Assembly: GCA_947034885.2 (NCBI GenBank)
Contig: OX344758.2
Span: 13,171,067 to 13,235,066 of the forward strand
DNA from: Thuidium tamariscinum
Taxonomy: Eukaryota > Streptophyta > Bryopsida > Hypnales > Thuidiaceae
DNA length: 64,000 bases
Reading direction: 5' to 3'
In this document: in pieces, positions 1-11,160 of the stretch
Position numbering within the stretch: position 1 is the stretch's first letter
Layout: each line of letters starts with the position of its first letter
Program-made: the position numbers and the translations under genes
Notes under the pieces: generated by a model
Databases searched by the model: none
Told to the model about the DNA's origin: nothing
What the model saw: only the letters and a program-made list of their open reading frames with translations

Positions 1-850
1 GACGATCGATAATCACAGAGAAGAGTTGTTTCGTTTATCTCTGAGGCCTGTAAAGTTTTTTGGATTGACGGTGGACATATTCGTAATCAGAGAGGAGATG
101 TTGCGAAACTTCTGTCTTCGGAAAGAATTTTTTGAAACTTGAATCAGTAAGTTCTGGTTCTGAATCAATTCATTTTTTTTTTCGGGATCAGGATGAGTGC
201 TTAGCTTTTCTCTAGAGAAAGCTCTGAGAGAAACTCGCTTGCATTTGGAAAGATGTTGCCTGAACCACCCGTGATCAGTCGTTCCTGCGGGAATAATTCT
301 GTGAGTCACAATTGGAAGGGAGCGGTTGGTTCTAGCAGGCGTGAAGTTTAAACTTAGACAGATTTCCCACTAGGATTGCTAGTCTCCTCGAAGACTCTTC
401 ACTCTGCTTAGGTTTTCAGATCCCTTTTTCAGAGTGCAGACAGTATTTCGTTGTCCACAAGGTCGTATTTCTAAATTTATTAGCTAGTGGATGCATGTGC
501 CGCGTTTTGGATTTAGGCGATCAAGATTTAACGGTTTCTTTCGTGCTCCACGGAGCAATGTACGGAAGCACTTGAGTACTTTATCCTGTTCACATGGACA
601 TCCTTGTCTCTCCGAGGTCCATCTTGAAGACTTACCCAGGCTTTTTCAAACGACTTTATTTCTAAACAAGTTTTTTTTCTCTCTCTTCCACAGGATTTCA
701 GTTCTTGTATATGGTGCCCGGAGCCCAGTACGAGTTGCCATTATTGCCAGTTCGGAAATGAAGCGGAGGTGTAGGCGTATATGGTTCATTCTGTAGGTAA
801 CGAGGCTCTTCTGGAAGGGGTTACTTGAGCTTGGTCTCAGCGAAGCTCCA
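1..850 (+). other. 5' leader and intron of the ankyrin-like gene
   Basis: This stretch is less AT-rich than the intergenic DNA that follows 4.3 kb and reads as the upstream part of the gene whose coding region begins at 851. A strong splice acceptor (long T/C tract, then CACAG) ends at 693, so a leader intron probably ends there and the last leader exon runs 694-850. An in-frame TAG at 794-796 rules out a longer N-terminus in this exon. A 101-codon frame at 491-796 lies in the same frame but spans the acceptor and ends at that TAG, so I do not call it a gene. The donor and the transcription start could not be placed. Confidence 0.45.
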
Positions 851-2581
851 ATGGAAAGTGCAGATCACGATTGGAGTTCAGTGGACAAAGCAGAAGCCGC
901 GGTTGCCTCTAAAGACTGCGAAAAGAGGCATCAGAGGTCATGTGCAATTGTGAAAGCTGGTTCCTCGCTTGATGATTTGAATGCTGCGCTGATTCAAGCT
1001 GCCAACGAGGGAAACCATCTGATACTGAATCTGCTAATTGATGCAGGTGCAACGAATTTAGTCGGCGCCATGACATGTGCTGGATGGTCAGGTCACATTC
1101 ATGTCGTTGATGCTCTCATCCAGCGTACTCGCCCTGTTGCCTTCGGTGCAGCTTTTGTCGGGGCATTAGTAGGTCTACAGAAAGACATGATTGATTACGT
1201 TGTTCATGTCGCGGACAGGGATGGGCTTGATAAGTGTCTTCTCATGGGAGCAGCACGAATTTGGAGCTGCAGCACTTTGGAGGAAGTCAAATTCTTACTG
1301 TATGCTATTCAAAGCTTGGTCGAAGCTGGAGCTAAAAGCTTCCAAAGGGCGATGCAAGTTAGTTGTGGCGATGCTGTCATTGAATATTGGAACGGCAATA
1401 TTTTTACGGACAAAGCCGAGATACTCCAACGATTAGTAGTCTTGGGGTCCAGCCATTTAACACCAGATTTTTACGGGCGGATTCTATTGATGACATGCGT
1501 AACCTTCTTCTGTAAGTTATTGAAATGCCAAGAGAAGGTCTGTCAAGGTTCCGCGGGGTCAACTAAGCGTTATTGCAAATCTGGAGAAGATCTTAATTGT
1601 GCAACTGTTGTGCAGGACATGATAAATGTCCTGTCAGTTGTATGTAAAAATGGTGCGGCTGAGCTTATCAGTAGCCGGCTGCTAGAGATTGCCGATGGAA
1701 GTCTGGATGATGTTAGGCGTTTGCTGAACATTTCGGATTCATCATTTGAAACATGCAGTGCGGAGTGGCCACTGAAGATGCTCAAGTTTCTGCTTATAGA
1801 CTGTGGTATCAAGGATTTGAGTGTTACTGTAACTACGCTTCCCGCGTTCCAGGCAGCTCGATTGAATGTTTTGCTTCCGGTCGTGAAATGTTTTCTGGAG
1901 CTCGAATGCTTTGAGGCTGCTTATGTGTACTTGGATATGTCAATAACCTTCTGTCAGATGGACGCCATTGGATATCTTATTACGGTTCTTGGCGGCATGC
2001 ACCAGCCAGTTGATAGAATTAGTTTGGTTCAGGCCGTTCGGGCTGCCGCCTCGAATACTAGGGGTCCGCCCCGAGGGCCACAAGGAGTTCTCTGTGCCCT
2101 TCATTCAAACTTTCTTTTCAATGAGGATTTAACCATGGCAGAAGCTGTCGCGTTAGCGGAGCTGCCAGAAACCGATCAAGCTGTGAAAATGTCACTGAGA
2201 GCGGAGTGGTCCCAGCAAGCATTTGAAACAGGAATCAAAGCTGGGCAGCGGCATTTTTTAAACTGGATGCTTGTTAAGAAGCGTACATTATCACCAATGC
2301 GTGTGGGTGAGCTGCCACTGGAACTGCAAGTAGCAATTGGTTATCTTCCTTTGTACAGGGATTGCTCGAATTCTCCTGGCAATCTTTTGTCGCAAAGACA
2401 GCGAGGAGAGTTAGTGGCAGCGGTGCAACAACTATACCAAGGGAATGGAAAACTGACGGACTCTGTTCTACTGAACGCCGACAAGCGAAAGTTGTTAAGC
2501 CTTCTCGCAGCTTGTCTTCCGGCTTGGTGCTGTGTTTCAGACTTCAAATGCTGCGGTCCCAGCCCTCTTGTTATCAGTTAA
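851..2581 (+). CDS. Degenerate ankyrin-repeat-like protein, 576 residues, single exon
   Basis: This is the longest uninterrupted reading frame in the window and is intronless. The start at 851 is the first ATG after an in-frame TAG at 794-796. Residues about 43-72 (AALIQAANEGN..LLIDAGA) and 73-95 (AMTCAGWSGHIHVVDALI) have the helix-turn-helix spacing and the A-x-x-G-H-x-x-V-V-x-x-L pattern of ankyrin repeats. Residues about 97-126 and 129-162 look like two more, weaker ones. From about residue 165 on I recognise no domain; the sequence is leucine- and cysteine-rich and predicted mostly helical. The last 30 residues are hydrophobic with two CC pairs (AWCCVSDFKCCG). I see no signal peptide. Ankyrin repeats bind proteins, but no partner or pathway can be inferred. 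An F-box-free helical-repeat protein is an alternative. The reading frame is probably real because of its length and leader intron; the function is unknown. Confidence 0.7.
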   Translation: MESADHDWSSVDKAEAAVASKDCEKRHQRSCAIVKAGSSLDDLNAALIQAANEGNHLILNLLIDAGATNLVGAMTCAGWSGHIHVVDALIQRTRPVAFGAAFVGALVGLQKDMIDYVVHVADRDGLDKCLLMGAARIWSCSTLEEVKFLLYAIQSLVEAGAKSFQRAMQVSCGDAVIEYWNGNIFTDKAEILQRLVVLGSSHLTPDFYGRILLMTCVTFFCKLLKCQEKVCQGSAGSTKRYCKSGEDLNCATVVQDMINVLSVVCKNGAAELISSRLLEIADGSLDDVRRLLNISDSSFETCSAEWPLKMLKFLLIDCGIKDLSVTVTTLPAFQAARLNVLLPVVKCFLELECFEAAYVYLDMSITFCQMDAIGYLITVLGGMHQPVDRISLVQAVRAAASNTRGPPRGPQGVLCALHSNFLFNEDLTMAEAVALAELPETDQAVKMSLRAEWSQQAFETGIKAGQRHFLNWMLVKKRTLSPMRVGELPLELQVAIGYLPLYRDCSNSPGNLLSQRQRGELVAAVQQLYQGNGKLTDSVLLNADKRKLLSLLAACLPAWCCVSDFKCCGPSPLVIS

Positions 2582-4243
2582 GGTCTAAAGCCGGTCAGCC
2601 GACCCTACACTGGATCTTGACGTGGGCTGACGTCAACCCACCATCCTGGGTTACTTCTTCACACGTGTGAAACTTCTTATTTTACTTTTAAGATCTGGTC
2701 AGTTATCCTCGCTCGATTACAGCTTGTGATAAGTTTCTGAAGGGCTTCAAGCGGTTTCCACTATTCATGTTGCTAGCTGCATTTATGTTAGTGTGTATCA
2801 CGAAGAGGGGGCTGAAGCTAAGCGTGCTTTTATTTTATCATCATACCAAAGCGATGAGTCTTTACTGGCGCTGTATCTATTCCAGGAAGTGCTGGAATGG
2901 AACGGCGGTCCTATGCTGTGAATACATGTACTTCCCGTGACAAGCTGTGTATCATACAACTAGTGAAAACGCCATTTGCATTCTAATTTTCTCTCTGCTG
3001 TACTGTAAAGTTATATTCTTGAAGCTGGGAATTGTGCTGTCCGACGTTTCTCTTTTGCAACTCCGAATTGTGGGTCCTCGAGTGTCTGAACCGGTCCCCA
3101 CATATGAATGTGAACTTCCCCGTTTTATACCCTCATCTACACGTTAATTATGGTCCGTTTTGTTCGACAGATGTTTGTCACTGATGCTGTGAACTGCTTT
3201 CGATGTCTCCAGGACTATACGAATGGAAGACTTCGGAACGATCGTGTCGTTGCGGTTAGCATGTTCCACTGATATTTGTCGACCAGTAGACTGTCATGTA
3301 ACTCCTCGTTTTCGATTACAATGTGGAGGTCGACTCTGCGTGTTTCTTGACTTGCTCAACCTCTCCTCTCCCTTGCGGTGTGACGACATTGTACAGACAC
3401 TCTGGAATGAAGGGAATTGCTCTGCAGCTACAGTGGCAGTCCACTGTAGACAATTCATTTGAAATGCTCAGACTTTCAACCTCCACGAACAGATCTATAC
3501 CTTCGACATTGAGTATCCAGCTGAATGGAGAGTGCTGACAACAATGCCCGTAAGTTACCAGTAATAAGTTAATCCTGGAACCGGCATCAGGATAGCTTTC
3601 GAATTCTCGAGAGGATCATACGACTTTGCTTCCCGCCTGACATACTGTATTAAGATTAGCTAGAGGATTCGAGCATTCTTAACGAAGATAAGGTCTTGAC
3701 AAAAGTGTTCTTAAGAGCTCTCAAGGTTATCAAGTGTTATTAAGAATTCTTGTTACTGACCTGCAAAAGGACTGAAGTGAATTTCATTGTTGTCCTATCC
3801 ATCATTTTTGCCAATGGAATCTCCTTACAATTTTTTCCCTCTACCGCCAAAGATTTCTTGCAGGATGGACATTAATTGGAACACAGAAGGAGTGCACGAG
3901 AGCTGGTACTTTGAATGCCAAAGATGTGCGCTGGATTTGCCGAAGCTGTTTGAGGTACGTTGCTGACTGGAACTTCCAGACAGAACCTACAACTGCCTGA
4001 CCACAGTATTCTCTCCCATGTGTTCATGACCACATTAATGTCCTTCAATCCTTCATGCTCCGCAGCTGGTGGGACTGGAGAATCTTTTCTGTTGAAGAAG
4101 TCATGAGAATGGCTGCCCACTCTAATGTATCATGCACTTCTAGAACTCATGCTGGCTACCGTATTACCCTGCGGCTGTAGTTGATCTTCCTAACAAATCT
4201 CAAACCTCTTCTCGATTTGTGTGAATTCTGAGTCTGCCCCTTC
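2582..4243 (+). other. 3' region of the ankyrin-like gene
   Basis: The base composition stays gene-like up to about 4240 and then drops abruptly to AT-rich repeat DNA at the first TTAA element. Short frames here (for example 3223-3462, 3323-3538 and 3872-4120 on the minus strand) overlap each other in different frames and show no recognisable protein. The stretch is best read as a long, possibly spliced 3' untranslated region or downstream exons; no polyadenylation site could be fixed. Confidence 0.35.
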
Positions 4244-4919
4244 TTAACCTCAAAGGACGGACCTATAACCACTGATTTCAAGCCTATTGCTCATCGCTCA
4301 ATTTGTTGCCATTTTGGAACTAGATATGTAAGAAAAAATTTATATTTATTCTTCAGATATGAAGTTACATGTCTTTTGCACTTTACAAAAAATTTAGATT
4401 TTTTTGAGGAAAATTGTTTTTTCTGAGAATTTCTGAAGTAAAAGTAAAAAGAAATCACATTAAGTAGAAAAGCATTTTAAAAAATCTGAAAATTTCACCA
4501 TGTGTGTACATTATAAGAACATGCATCATAGTTTAAACTTAATTTTTGTGTCATTCTATAATTACAAAGCAAAAGACATTGAAAAAACATCCTAAATGAC
4601 CTTTGTTTCATTAATTGGGTGCAAACTCAAAAAATATCCTTTTGGTGGAGAAATTTCAGATTTAGAATAAGGAGCTACAACTTTTCGAAATACACTAAAA
4701 TAACATATTTTTTAATCCATTTTTTTTAATAACTTTTCATTCACATGAAGATCGAAGACAAACACTAGCAAGTCTACAAACTCAATAAGGTACTCTTGAT
4801 AACTCTCCATGAAAGATCAATAAGTTAAACATGAATGAAAAATTGCTTTCAATCTCTCCATAGACCACCCCTTGTCATCCAAATGCCATAAATTGGCACT
4901 ACCAGCATTATTGGGTTAA
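4244..4919 (+). mobile_element. TTAA-bounded non-autonomous element, copy A
   Basis: It begins TTAA-CCTCAAAGGAC and ends in GGGTTAA, with TTAA at both edges (4244-4247 and 4916-4919). The interior aligns over most of its length with copy B about 1 kb downstream: both have the motif of CTCAATTTGTT, then a stretch around TTTTTTGAGGAAAATTG, and near the right end CCCCTTG..GTCATCCAAA. There is no coding capacity. The ends are more decayed than those of copy B. Confidence 0.6.
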
Positions 4920-5284
4920 AATTGCCATATTGTTTTTTCTTGGGAAGCATCACTAATGACTCCATAGAAGTTATGATTGCCGTCAACAAAAAGTTACAAT
5001 TGCCATCAACAAAAGGTATTTCCTCCTTTTATAAAGAACAATAATTTACTATCTTTTGCAATGAAATATATTTCATTTCTTTAATCCTTAAACGTCAAGG
5101 TGGATGTTTTGAGTCCAACGAATGACAAAGAATCTTCCCTTGTAAGACATAAGTGCAAGTTCTAGGAAAGATTTTTTTACGGTACTTTGACTTTCAATAA
5201 GTATATTTAGCTTATTCAAAGTAGATGATGTCACACGATATCAAAATGCATGATTTCCATGGCCATCAGTCCATCCATTAAGAG
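4920..5284. other. AT-rich spacer between two TTAA elements
   Basis: There is no open frame or RNA gene. A short local direct repeat occurs near 4975-5015, where a phrase around AAAAGTTACAATTGCC(G)TCAACAAAA is partly duplicated. Nothing else is recognised. Confidence 0.5.
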
Positions 5285-6026
5285 TTAACCCCTAAATGAC
5301 GGGTCTATGACCACTGGTTTGAATATGACCACTGGTTTGAAGCCTCCTCCCCGTCACTCAATTTGTTACTATTTTAGAACAGGTCATGTTTGAATTTTTT
5401 TTTTCAGAGATGAAAGTACATCTCTTCTATACTCTAGAGAAATTTCAGATTTTTTTGAGGAAAATTGATTTTCATGACAGTTTTTGAAGAAAAAGTGAAG
5501 AAAAAATAATAGAAAATAGAAAATAATCTCAGAAAATCTGAAATTTCACCATGTGTGTACATTATAGTGACAAAGATTATGGTGTAAACTCAACTTCCAT
5601 GTACACCTATTTCTAGGCTGCAGTGGACATTAAAAATACAGCCAAAATTCAAATTGCAATAAAACATTCAATTTTACGAAGTTTTCCAAAATTCCAATTG
5701 GAGTAGAAACTAGAAGTGAGGACCTTCATTTTGTTAGTTGGGCTCAAATTCAGAAAATGTCATTTTCAAGGAGAAATTTCAAATTTACTCAATTTCTCAA
5801 AATACACTAAAAACTCAAATTCTATCATCCGTTTTTTGTAATTATTTCTCAACCCCATGAAATCAAACATTAGTCAGACTAAAAACTCAATTGGACACTC
5901 TTCGTAACTCAACATGCAAGGGCATTAATAAAAATACGGATGAAAAAACTATTGTTCAGCTCCTCTTCTAGCCCCTTGCAGTCATCCAAACGCCACTGAA
6001 TGGCGCTGGCGTCGCTTAGGGGTTAA
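5285..6026 (+). mobile_element. TTAA-bounded non-autonomous element, copy B
   Basis: TTAACCCCTAAATGACG at the left is mirrored by CGTCGCTTAGGGGTTAA at the right. This gives an imperfect terminal inverted repeat of about 17 bp with TTAA at each edge (5285-5288 and 6023-6026). The length is 742 bp and no protein is encoded. TTAA targets with C-rich termini are what piggyBac-type and Kolobok-type transposons leave; the superfamily is inferred from the ends only. Confidence 0.7.
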
Positions 6027-6795
6027 AGAAAAAAAAGAGCAATAATGTGTAATTTACTGCACTCTCTCAGATGTGAAGTTCTAGAGGCATACAGTAACTA
6101 AAACACTAAAAGGCCAAAAAAAATTGCTCTTCTTAGTGTCTGTACACTCTAAATAACTATGCGTTCAAAAGACAGAAGACTCTCCCATTTGTTAAAGAAA
6201 AAAAAAAGAAGGACAGAAGACAGTTACAATTGCTTTCTGGAAAGAGCTTCTCACCTTCAGAATTTGGTGAGAATGCTCCAATAATAACAATCTACTTCTC
6301 ACCTGCAGCGTTTAAATTATTAATATTTGCACCCTGAATTACTGGTGCCCGGTCAGATTAATCTTCCCTTTTGAACATCCATCCATCTCTTCAGTCTTTA
6401 AATGGAAAATTTTAGTCAACTTTATTCCAAATTTTGGGGTGTCTTGAATTTTTGGAGATGCCTTTGGCAATTCCATCCACATCTTTCCCCAGGTGTATTT
6501 TTGGTGTAAATGTATTTGTAACTGTAGTTTCTACCAAAATCAAGTAAATTTGTCAAAAGAATTCAATAATTGTGTCTTATCACCTTACAATTAAAGTGAT
6601 GATGATATTTCATTTCAGAAGCTCATAGCCAATTACAGTCACTTCCAAAATATAGTTTAATTATCATAAAATTATAAGACCTAGTTACTTCTTTTTTAAC
6701 CATCTCATCTAATAATTTATGAATTGTTTATTTCTGAAGTATTTTATTTTCTAACAAGTCTTGTAAATGTAATTTGAACAATGGATTTTGAAATT
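6027..6795. other. AT-rich intergenic DNA
   Basis: No frame, RNA gene or repeat boundary is recognised in this stretch of about 770 bp. It has A-runs near 6025-6200 and is otherwise featureless to inspection. Confidence 0.5.
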
Positions 6796-7498
6796 TTAAC
6801 CCCCGAAGGATCAAGCTGTCTTTTTTGGCAACATAGAGATTTTGATTAGATACATACAACTAGAGATTTCATTTATTTTATTTGAAATTTTCTCGTAACA
6901 TGAGGACGAGGATAGCACCAATAAAATGGACATTTCTTCATATAAATGTGATCTTGTGAAGTTCAATTGCCCAATTTTTTGCAAGGCTAGAAATAGGAAT
7001 TTGGTCAATCCAAACGCTAATATCTTACAATCTACACATTAGAAATTTCAAAAAAAATTCTACATCTTTCAACCAATATTATAAGATCCTACAATCACAT
7101 ATGTCAAAAATATGATTTCTCTAAAGTTTGGTTTATATATTAGAAAAGGCAGTTTTGGAGTGTTTGGGGTTAAAACATATTCAATGAACTTTAGCCTGGA
7201 TCAATATGGTGTCTTAAAAAATTCCGTATTGGTTACCTCAAAAACTTCCCAAAATTACTACTTATATGAATTCATGTTATTTCTGTAGAACATACTAATT
7301 GAATTACTTGTATAATTAGCAGCTTGGTGCTTTATGGATTTCGTAATAGGTTATGAACTAATTCATAAAGATATGGGAAATAAAGGAAACTTTAAGATTG
7401 AAAATCTTGAGTTTAGATTCTCTTCAATCCATGACTTTTTTTGCTTCAAAATTCGTAGCTCTACATTATCTTTTCTACCAATTTCGTTTAGGGGTTAA
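6796..7498 (+). mobile_element. TTAA-bounded non-autonomous element, copy C
   Basis: The left edge is TTAA-CCCCCGAAGGATC at 6796; the right edge is TTTAGGGGTTAA ending at 7498, with a second internal GGGGTTAA at 7167-7173. The interior shares TTTTGGCAACATAG..ATTTTG, the segment AAGTT(C)AATTGCCCAAATTTT and the phrase ACGCTAATATCTTACAATC with copies E and G. It is shorter than those copies, so an internal deletion is likely. It is non-coding. Confidence 0.6.
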
Positions 7499-7559
7499 TT
7501 TGAATATGTACAAGAGCATTATATGAACTTAAGTGTTTTGGACATACTCTAGTGACTTT

Positions 7560-7800
7560 GGTATTCCTAATTTTTGGTTTAATATTTTTTAAGGTTATTC
7601 TTAATTATCTTCTTCTTCTTGTCAAGTTTTGTATAATAGTGTACAATTCCAAAAAATGTTGCAAAATTTAAACAATTTTTCTAGCATTTTGGAGTATACT
7701 TGATAGTCCAAGCAACAATAGAAAAATGATTTTTTTTTAATAAAAATGCATATTGTAGTGGAAAGCTTTGAATCATTTTATTTTAATTAATGAAATGAAA
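7560..7800 (+). repeat. Fragment of TTAA-element interior
   Basis: The phrase GGAAAGCTTTGAATCATT and the T-rich DNA just before it recur inside copies E (near 31450), G (near 42645) and, inverted, D (near 14730). No termini are present, so this is a fragment or an eroded copy. Confidence 0.45.
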
Positions 7801-7826
7801 TTAATGATATGTTTCATGTTAGAGAG

Positions 7827-8045
7827 TTGCTTTTATTTGAGCATAGGAGTGTGAGCTCATAAGTCTAAAGGGCTATTCACCTATGGTATAAGTATATTTA
7901 TTGAAGAAACCTTCTATGATCAAGAAGGTGTCTATATTATAGGTATTTATAGAAACTTCAATGGTTGTAGTATATCAACTCATATGTATACTCAAGGCAC
8001 ACACACTTACATTTTTAGGCTCATATAATAGCACCATTGTTTCAT
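7827..8045 (+). mobile_element. Small inverted-repeat element, GTGAGC family (10-bp target repeat), copy 1
   Basis: The left end around GAGTTGCTTTTATTTGAGCAT and the right end GCTCATATAATAGCACCATTG are imperfect inverted repeats. The interior shares CACCTATGGTATAAGT with the copy at 53.4 kb. Flanking decamers TTTCATGTTA and TTTCATATTG match at 8 of 10 positions, which suggests a decayed 10-bp target duplication. It is non-coding. Confidence 0.55.
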
Positions 8046-8082
8046 ATTGTATGCAATCATTAAAAAATTTAGAAACAATTTT

Positions 8083-8807
8083 GAGTGATTGCAAGAAAGG
8101 GCTGTACTATTTGGTGTCACAATGGAAGTAACTTTCATGCCATTGGTTATAACTTGAGGGACATTAGGATGATTTACTTGAAATTTTTATTGAAGATGGC
8201 CAACTTGATAGTAATAAGATTCCTTATTTTTCAAAAATTTCAAAAAAACATTTTCTAATTAAATTCTATTTTAGCTAATTTGTCACACTTTGTAGTTCAA
8301 GGGTTTTTAGTACTATTGAGTATCCAAAATTAATGATGTAGACTTGAAAACTATGCAGTCTATTCCTACATTAGAGAGTCATGTTTTCACCAAAAAGAAT
8401 TTAAAAAAAACATTATTTTATATGCTCCACATAGATGCAAATAGGGAATGCAATTGTCAACATTGAAAATGGTTTCAAAATTATTCTTTTGATGAAATCT
8501 CATCACCATCAGTCCTTCCCAAATTGAAATTTTTTAGTTTTTTTAAAAACTCCTTTTCATATTTTTTACGAATTAAAATGTAAAAATACTCATTTTCATG
8601 AGATTTTGCACTTTTTTAGTTCTCCTAGTTAGAGATTTTTCTAGAACTTTTCCTTCTTAGGGTACCTTCTTCTTAAAGGTGTATTCATTAAACTTATTTT
8701 TTATATTTTTTAAAAATTGTTTTTCTAATTAAATAGTACTCTTGAAAAAATTATGAGTACTATTCAAAATGAGACAAAAAATGGGAGGCCTTTCTTGCAA
8801 TTACCCT
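8083..8807 (+). mobile_element. 725-bp element with TGCAAGAAA termini, copy 1
   Basis: The left terminus GAGTGATTGCAAGAAAGG and right terminus CCTTTCTTGCAATTACCC are inverted repeats. The size matches three other copies (16770-17502, 53903-54628 and 56919-57645). The interior also shares phrases with the last of these, for example AATTTTTATTGAA and CATTTTCATGAGATTTTGCAC. It is flanked by T-runs and encodes no protein. Confidence 0.6.
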
Positions 8808-8850
8808 TTTTTTATTTCTTAAAATTGAGTTTCCTTATGTTTTGTTTTCT

Positions 8851-9076
8851 TAAATGGCAAATTTCATTGAAATGGCAAAATTTTATTACTTTTGACATCT
8901 TTTACAATTCAAACCACACGATCTGAAATCTAAATTTATCATAGATTTTTTAAATATGTATGTGTCCTAAATGTTTGAAATCTATATGAGTCCTAGATGT
9001 CAACTTTCAGTTTAGACCACATGGTTTGGCAAATGGAATATGGAATACTACCATTTTAATGAAATTTTCCATTTAA
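8851..9076 (+). mobile_element. Small inverted-repeat element, AAAATGGCA family, copy 1
   Basis: AAATGGCAAATTTCATTGAA at the left is mirrored by TTCATTTAAAAT-type sequence at the right (CCATTTTAATGAAATTTTCC), giving an imperfect terminal repeat of about 30 bp. A related copy lies at 43592-43910. The interior has short repeats of AAATCTATATG and TGTCCTAGATG type. Confidence 0.5.
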
Positions 9077-10240
9077 TCTTTTAATTATATACATATTTGT
9101 TACTGATAGCCTACTTGAAACTTAAAACTTTATAAAAATATCCTAGGTATTAAAATCTAGGATAGAAATATATCTCATTTCATTCAAGCATCTTGATTTC
9201 TTAAAGAGATCAATCCTTATAATTTAAAATATATCATTGAGTTAAAAGGATATTTGATATGGAGTAGTTTACCTTAATTATTGTATTTAAGATGAACTTA
9301 TTTTACATAAAATGTTACAAAGGATATATTTTTAGTACCCTATGTTCTATTGTACATTCATTGAAGATTTTTGAAAGTGTAGTTATTATACATATAAAAT
9401 TTAAATGTCTAATTTTTCTTGCCTTTATCCTTCACATATTTTCCCTTCCTTATACTACATATATGTGTAGGCTTTACACCATAAAATCAATAATAATCAA
9501 TTCAAATCAAGTGCCATCAAGCAAGTGGTAGATTTTAATAAGAAATATACCATTGGACACTTTAGAATCCCTATTAAAATTATCTTGTGAACATTCCATT
9601 CAATATGACTATACTTAATATATATGGCTTCAAAGATTGAAGTTAAAAATGGACTCTAAACTCCATTTTGGTGTTGTACAGTTTCTCATTCCTAAAGTTC
9701 TGAGGCATTTTCTAGGATTTTCTGCCTCCAAAAACACTGCAATGGTTGAAAACACATACAAAATGAATTTTTTTTCAATATCTAACTATAGGATCTTTTA
9801 CTAAACTTATATAAGATGATGTGGTAAAAAATTTGTGCAATTTGATTGTTTAGATTGTAATATTATTGCATTCAAAGTGATAAGCTTTTTTTTTGGCCTT
9901 ACGCAAAAATTTTAGAAGCTCTTATTGCCTCTTGTAGTCATTTTTTACACTATGAAATTCATAATTAATTATTTTTTCCATCATCAATATCATACTAGAC
10001 ACATACATGTACACCCATTTTCAAGTCAATCCAAGTTGTGGAACACATTCAAAAAAATCTAGCAATGCGACTACGTCTTAAGATTTGACTATATACTATC
10101 CAATTTTGCACACTTTTTCCTACCACAAAATTTGAAAGATGAGTAATTCAAATGCTAGATTGAAGAAGGTAATCATAATTGACAAGCCAAAAATTCAAAA
10201 ATTCAAAAACCTCCAATTTCATTAGAGGAGAATTGAGGCC
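9077..10240. other. AT-rich intergenic DNA
   Basis: No supported gene. The 79-codon frame at 9292-9531 is a chance frame in AT-rich DNA with no recognisable motif. No repeat termini were identified. Confidence 0.5.
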
Positions 10241-10560
10241 ATTAGAAGATTGCGGCTTCCCGAACTGCGGAAACGCAGTTTCTACCACGTGAACAGGAAT
10301 CCTATGTGGTCGAGAGCGTGTCATATCATTATATTTATTTATTTTTGAAAAAAAAAATTGGATTTTTTTTTTCCATATTTCAAGATCCATTTATTATTTT
10401 TTTTGGATAAATGTTGGCCTGATAGCGGCCAGCAGTTACGGGAACAGTTTCGGGGAACAACCCCAAAACAACCCTTTGGAGGCCTCAAATCCCCTCTAAT
10501 GTCTATGTCAATTTGTAACCCAATGTAAGCTCCAAGACATAAGGCACTTGGGAGAATGGA
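10241..10560 (+). repeat. GC-richer dispersed repeat, TGTGGTCG family
   Basis: It contains CCTATGTGGTCGAG, then a run of A/T, then GGGAACAGTTTCGGGGAACAA..CCTTTGGAGGCCTCAAA. The same order recurs in decayed form at about 30580-30890, and its first part recurs at the end of the window (63906-64000). No coding frame is recognised. Confidence 0.45.
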
Positions 10561-11160
10561 TTCTCCTTTCGTTCCCGATCGATTTCCATGTTCCCAAATG
10601 TTCAATTGCTGTTCTCGAAGTTCCCTTGGCGGTCCCCATTGTTCTCCCCTCCTGTCACGCAATTGTGCCTCATCATCACCCTGTCAAGCCTTCCCAAACA
10701 TTTGGGAACCGACCCGCTTCCCCTTGGAACTTGCCCGTTGGAAAGTCAATGCAATAAACCCTGCCCAGCGTTTTTTTTATTGGCGAATTTTCGCCAAAAA
10801 CCCCTCCAATTTTTGGTCAGGCGAATTATACATGGAAAAAAATTTGGAAAAATAAAAAAAATTCGCCTGACCCTTACAGACCAGGGCGGCTAGGCTGCCT
10901 CATCAGCCGCCTCGGTTCAGGTGATGTCGCTCTCGAAGCAAGAGGCTCGGGAGGCACCAGCGCCAAATGCTGGGTTCACGGCAGGGCTTTTCGCCAACTT
11001 TTGTAATTTTGGTTTGTGTTCGCCAGAGGATTCAATGCGTACGCTTTCTATACCAGCGGGCTTTTGATTCGCCCGCTCTGCAACTGTTTCTTGTAATTAG
11101 TAGCCAGTTTGGCTTTCCTGCGGATTAGTTTTAGGGTGGGGTGTGCGGCTTTTGCGTGGG
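10561..11160 (+). other. GC-rich island with TTCGCC/GGCGAA cluster, possible gene remnant
   Basis: The composition is clearly unlike the surrounding AT-rich DNA. Seven copies of TTCGCC or its complement fall between about 10780 and 11075. There is a short palindrome at 10780-10797 and a perfect 13-bp inverted repeat (GGTCAGGCGAATT, 10815-10827 with 10860-10872). The overlapping frames at 10548-10893 are mutual shadows in three frames and none shows protein-like features. It could be an inactive promoter or first exon, or part of a large repeat. Confidence 0.35.

Noticed and set aside
491..796. 101-codon plus-strand frame ahead of the ankyrin-like gene
   Set aside because: It crosses a strong splice acceptor at 693 and ends at the in-frame TAG before the real start; the residues show no protein character.
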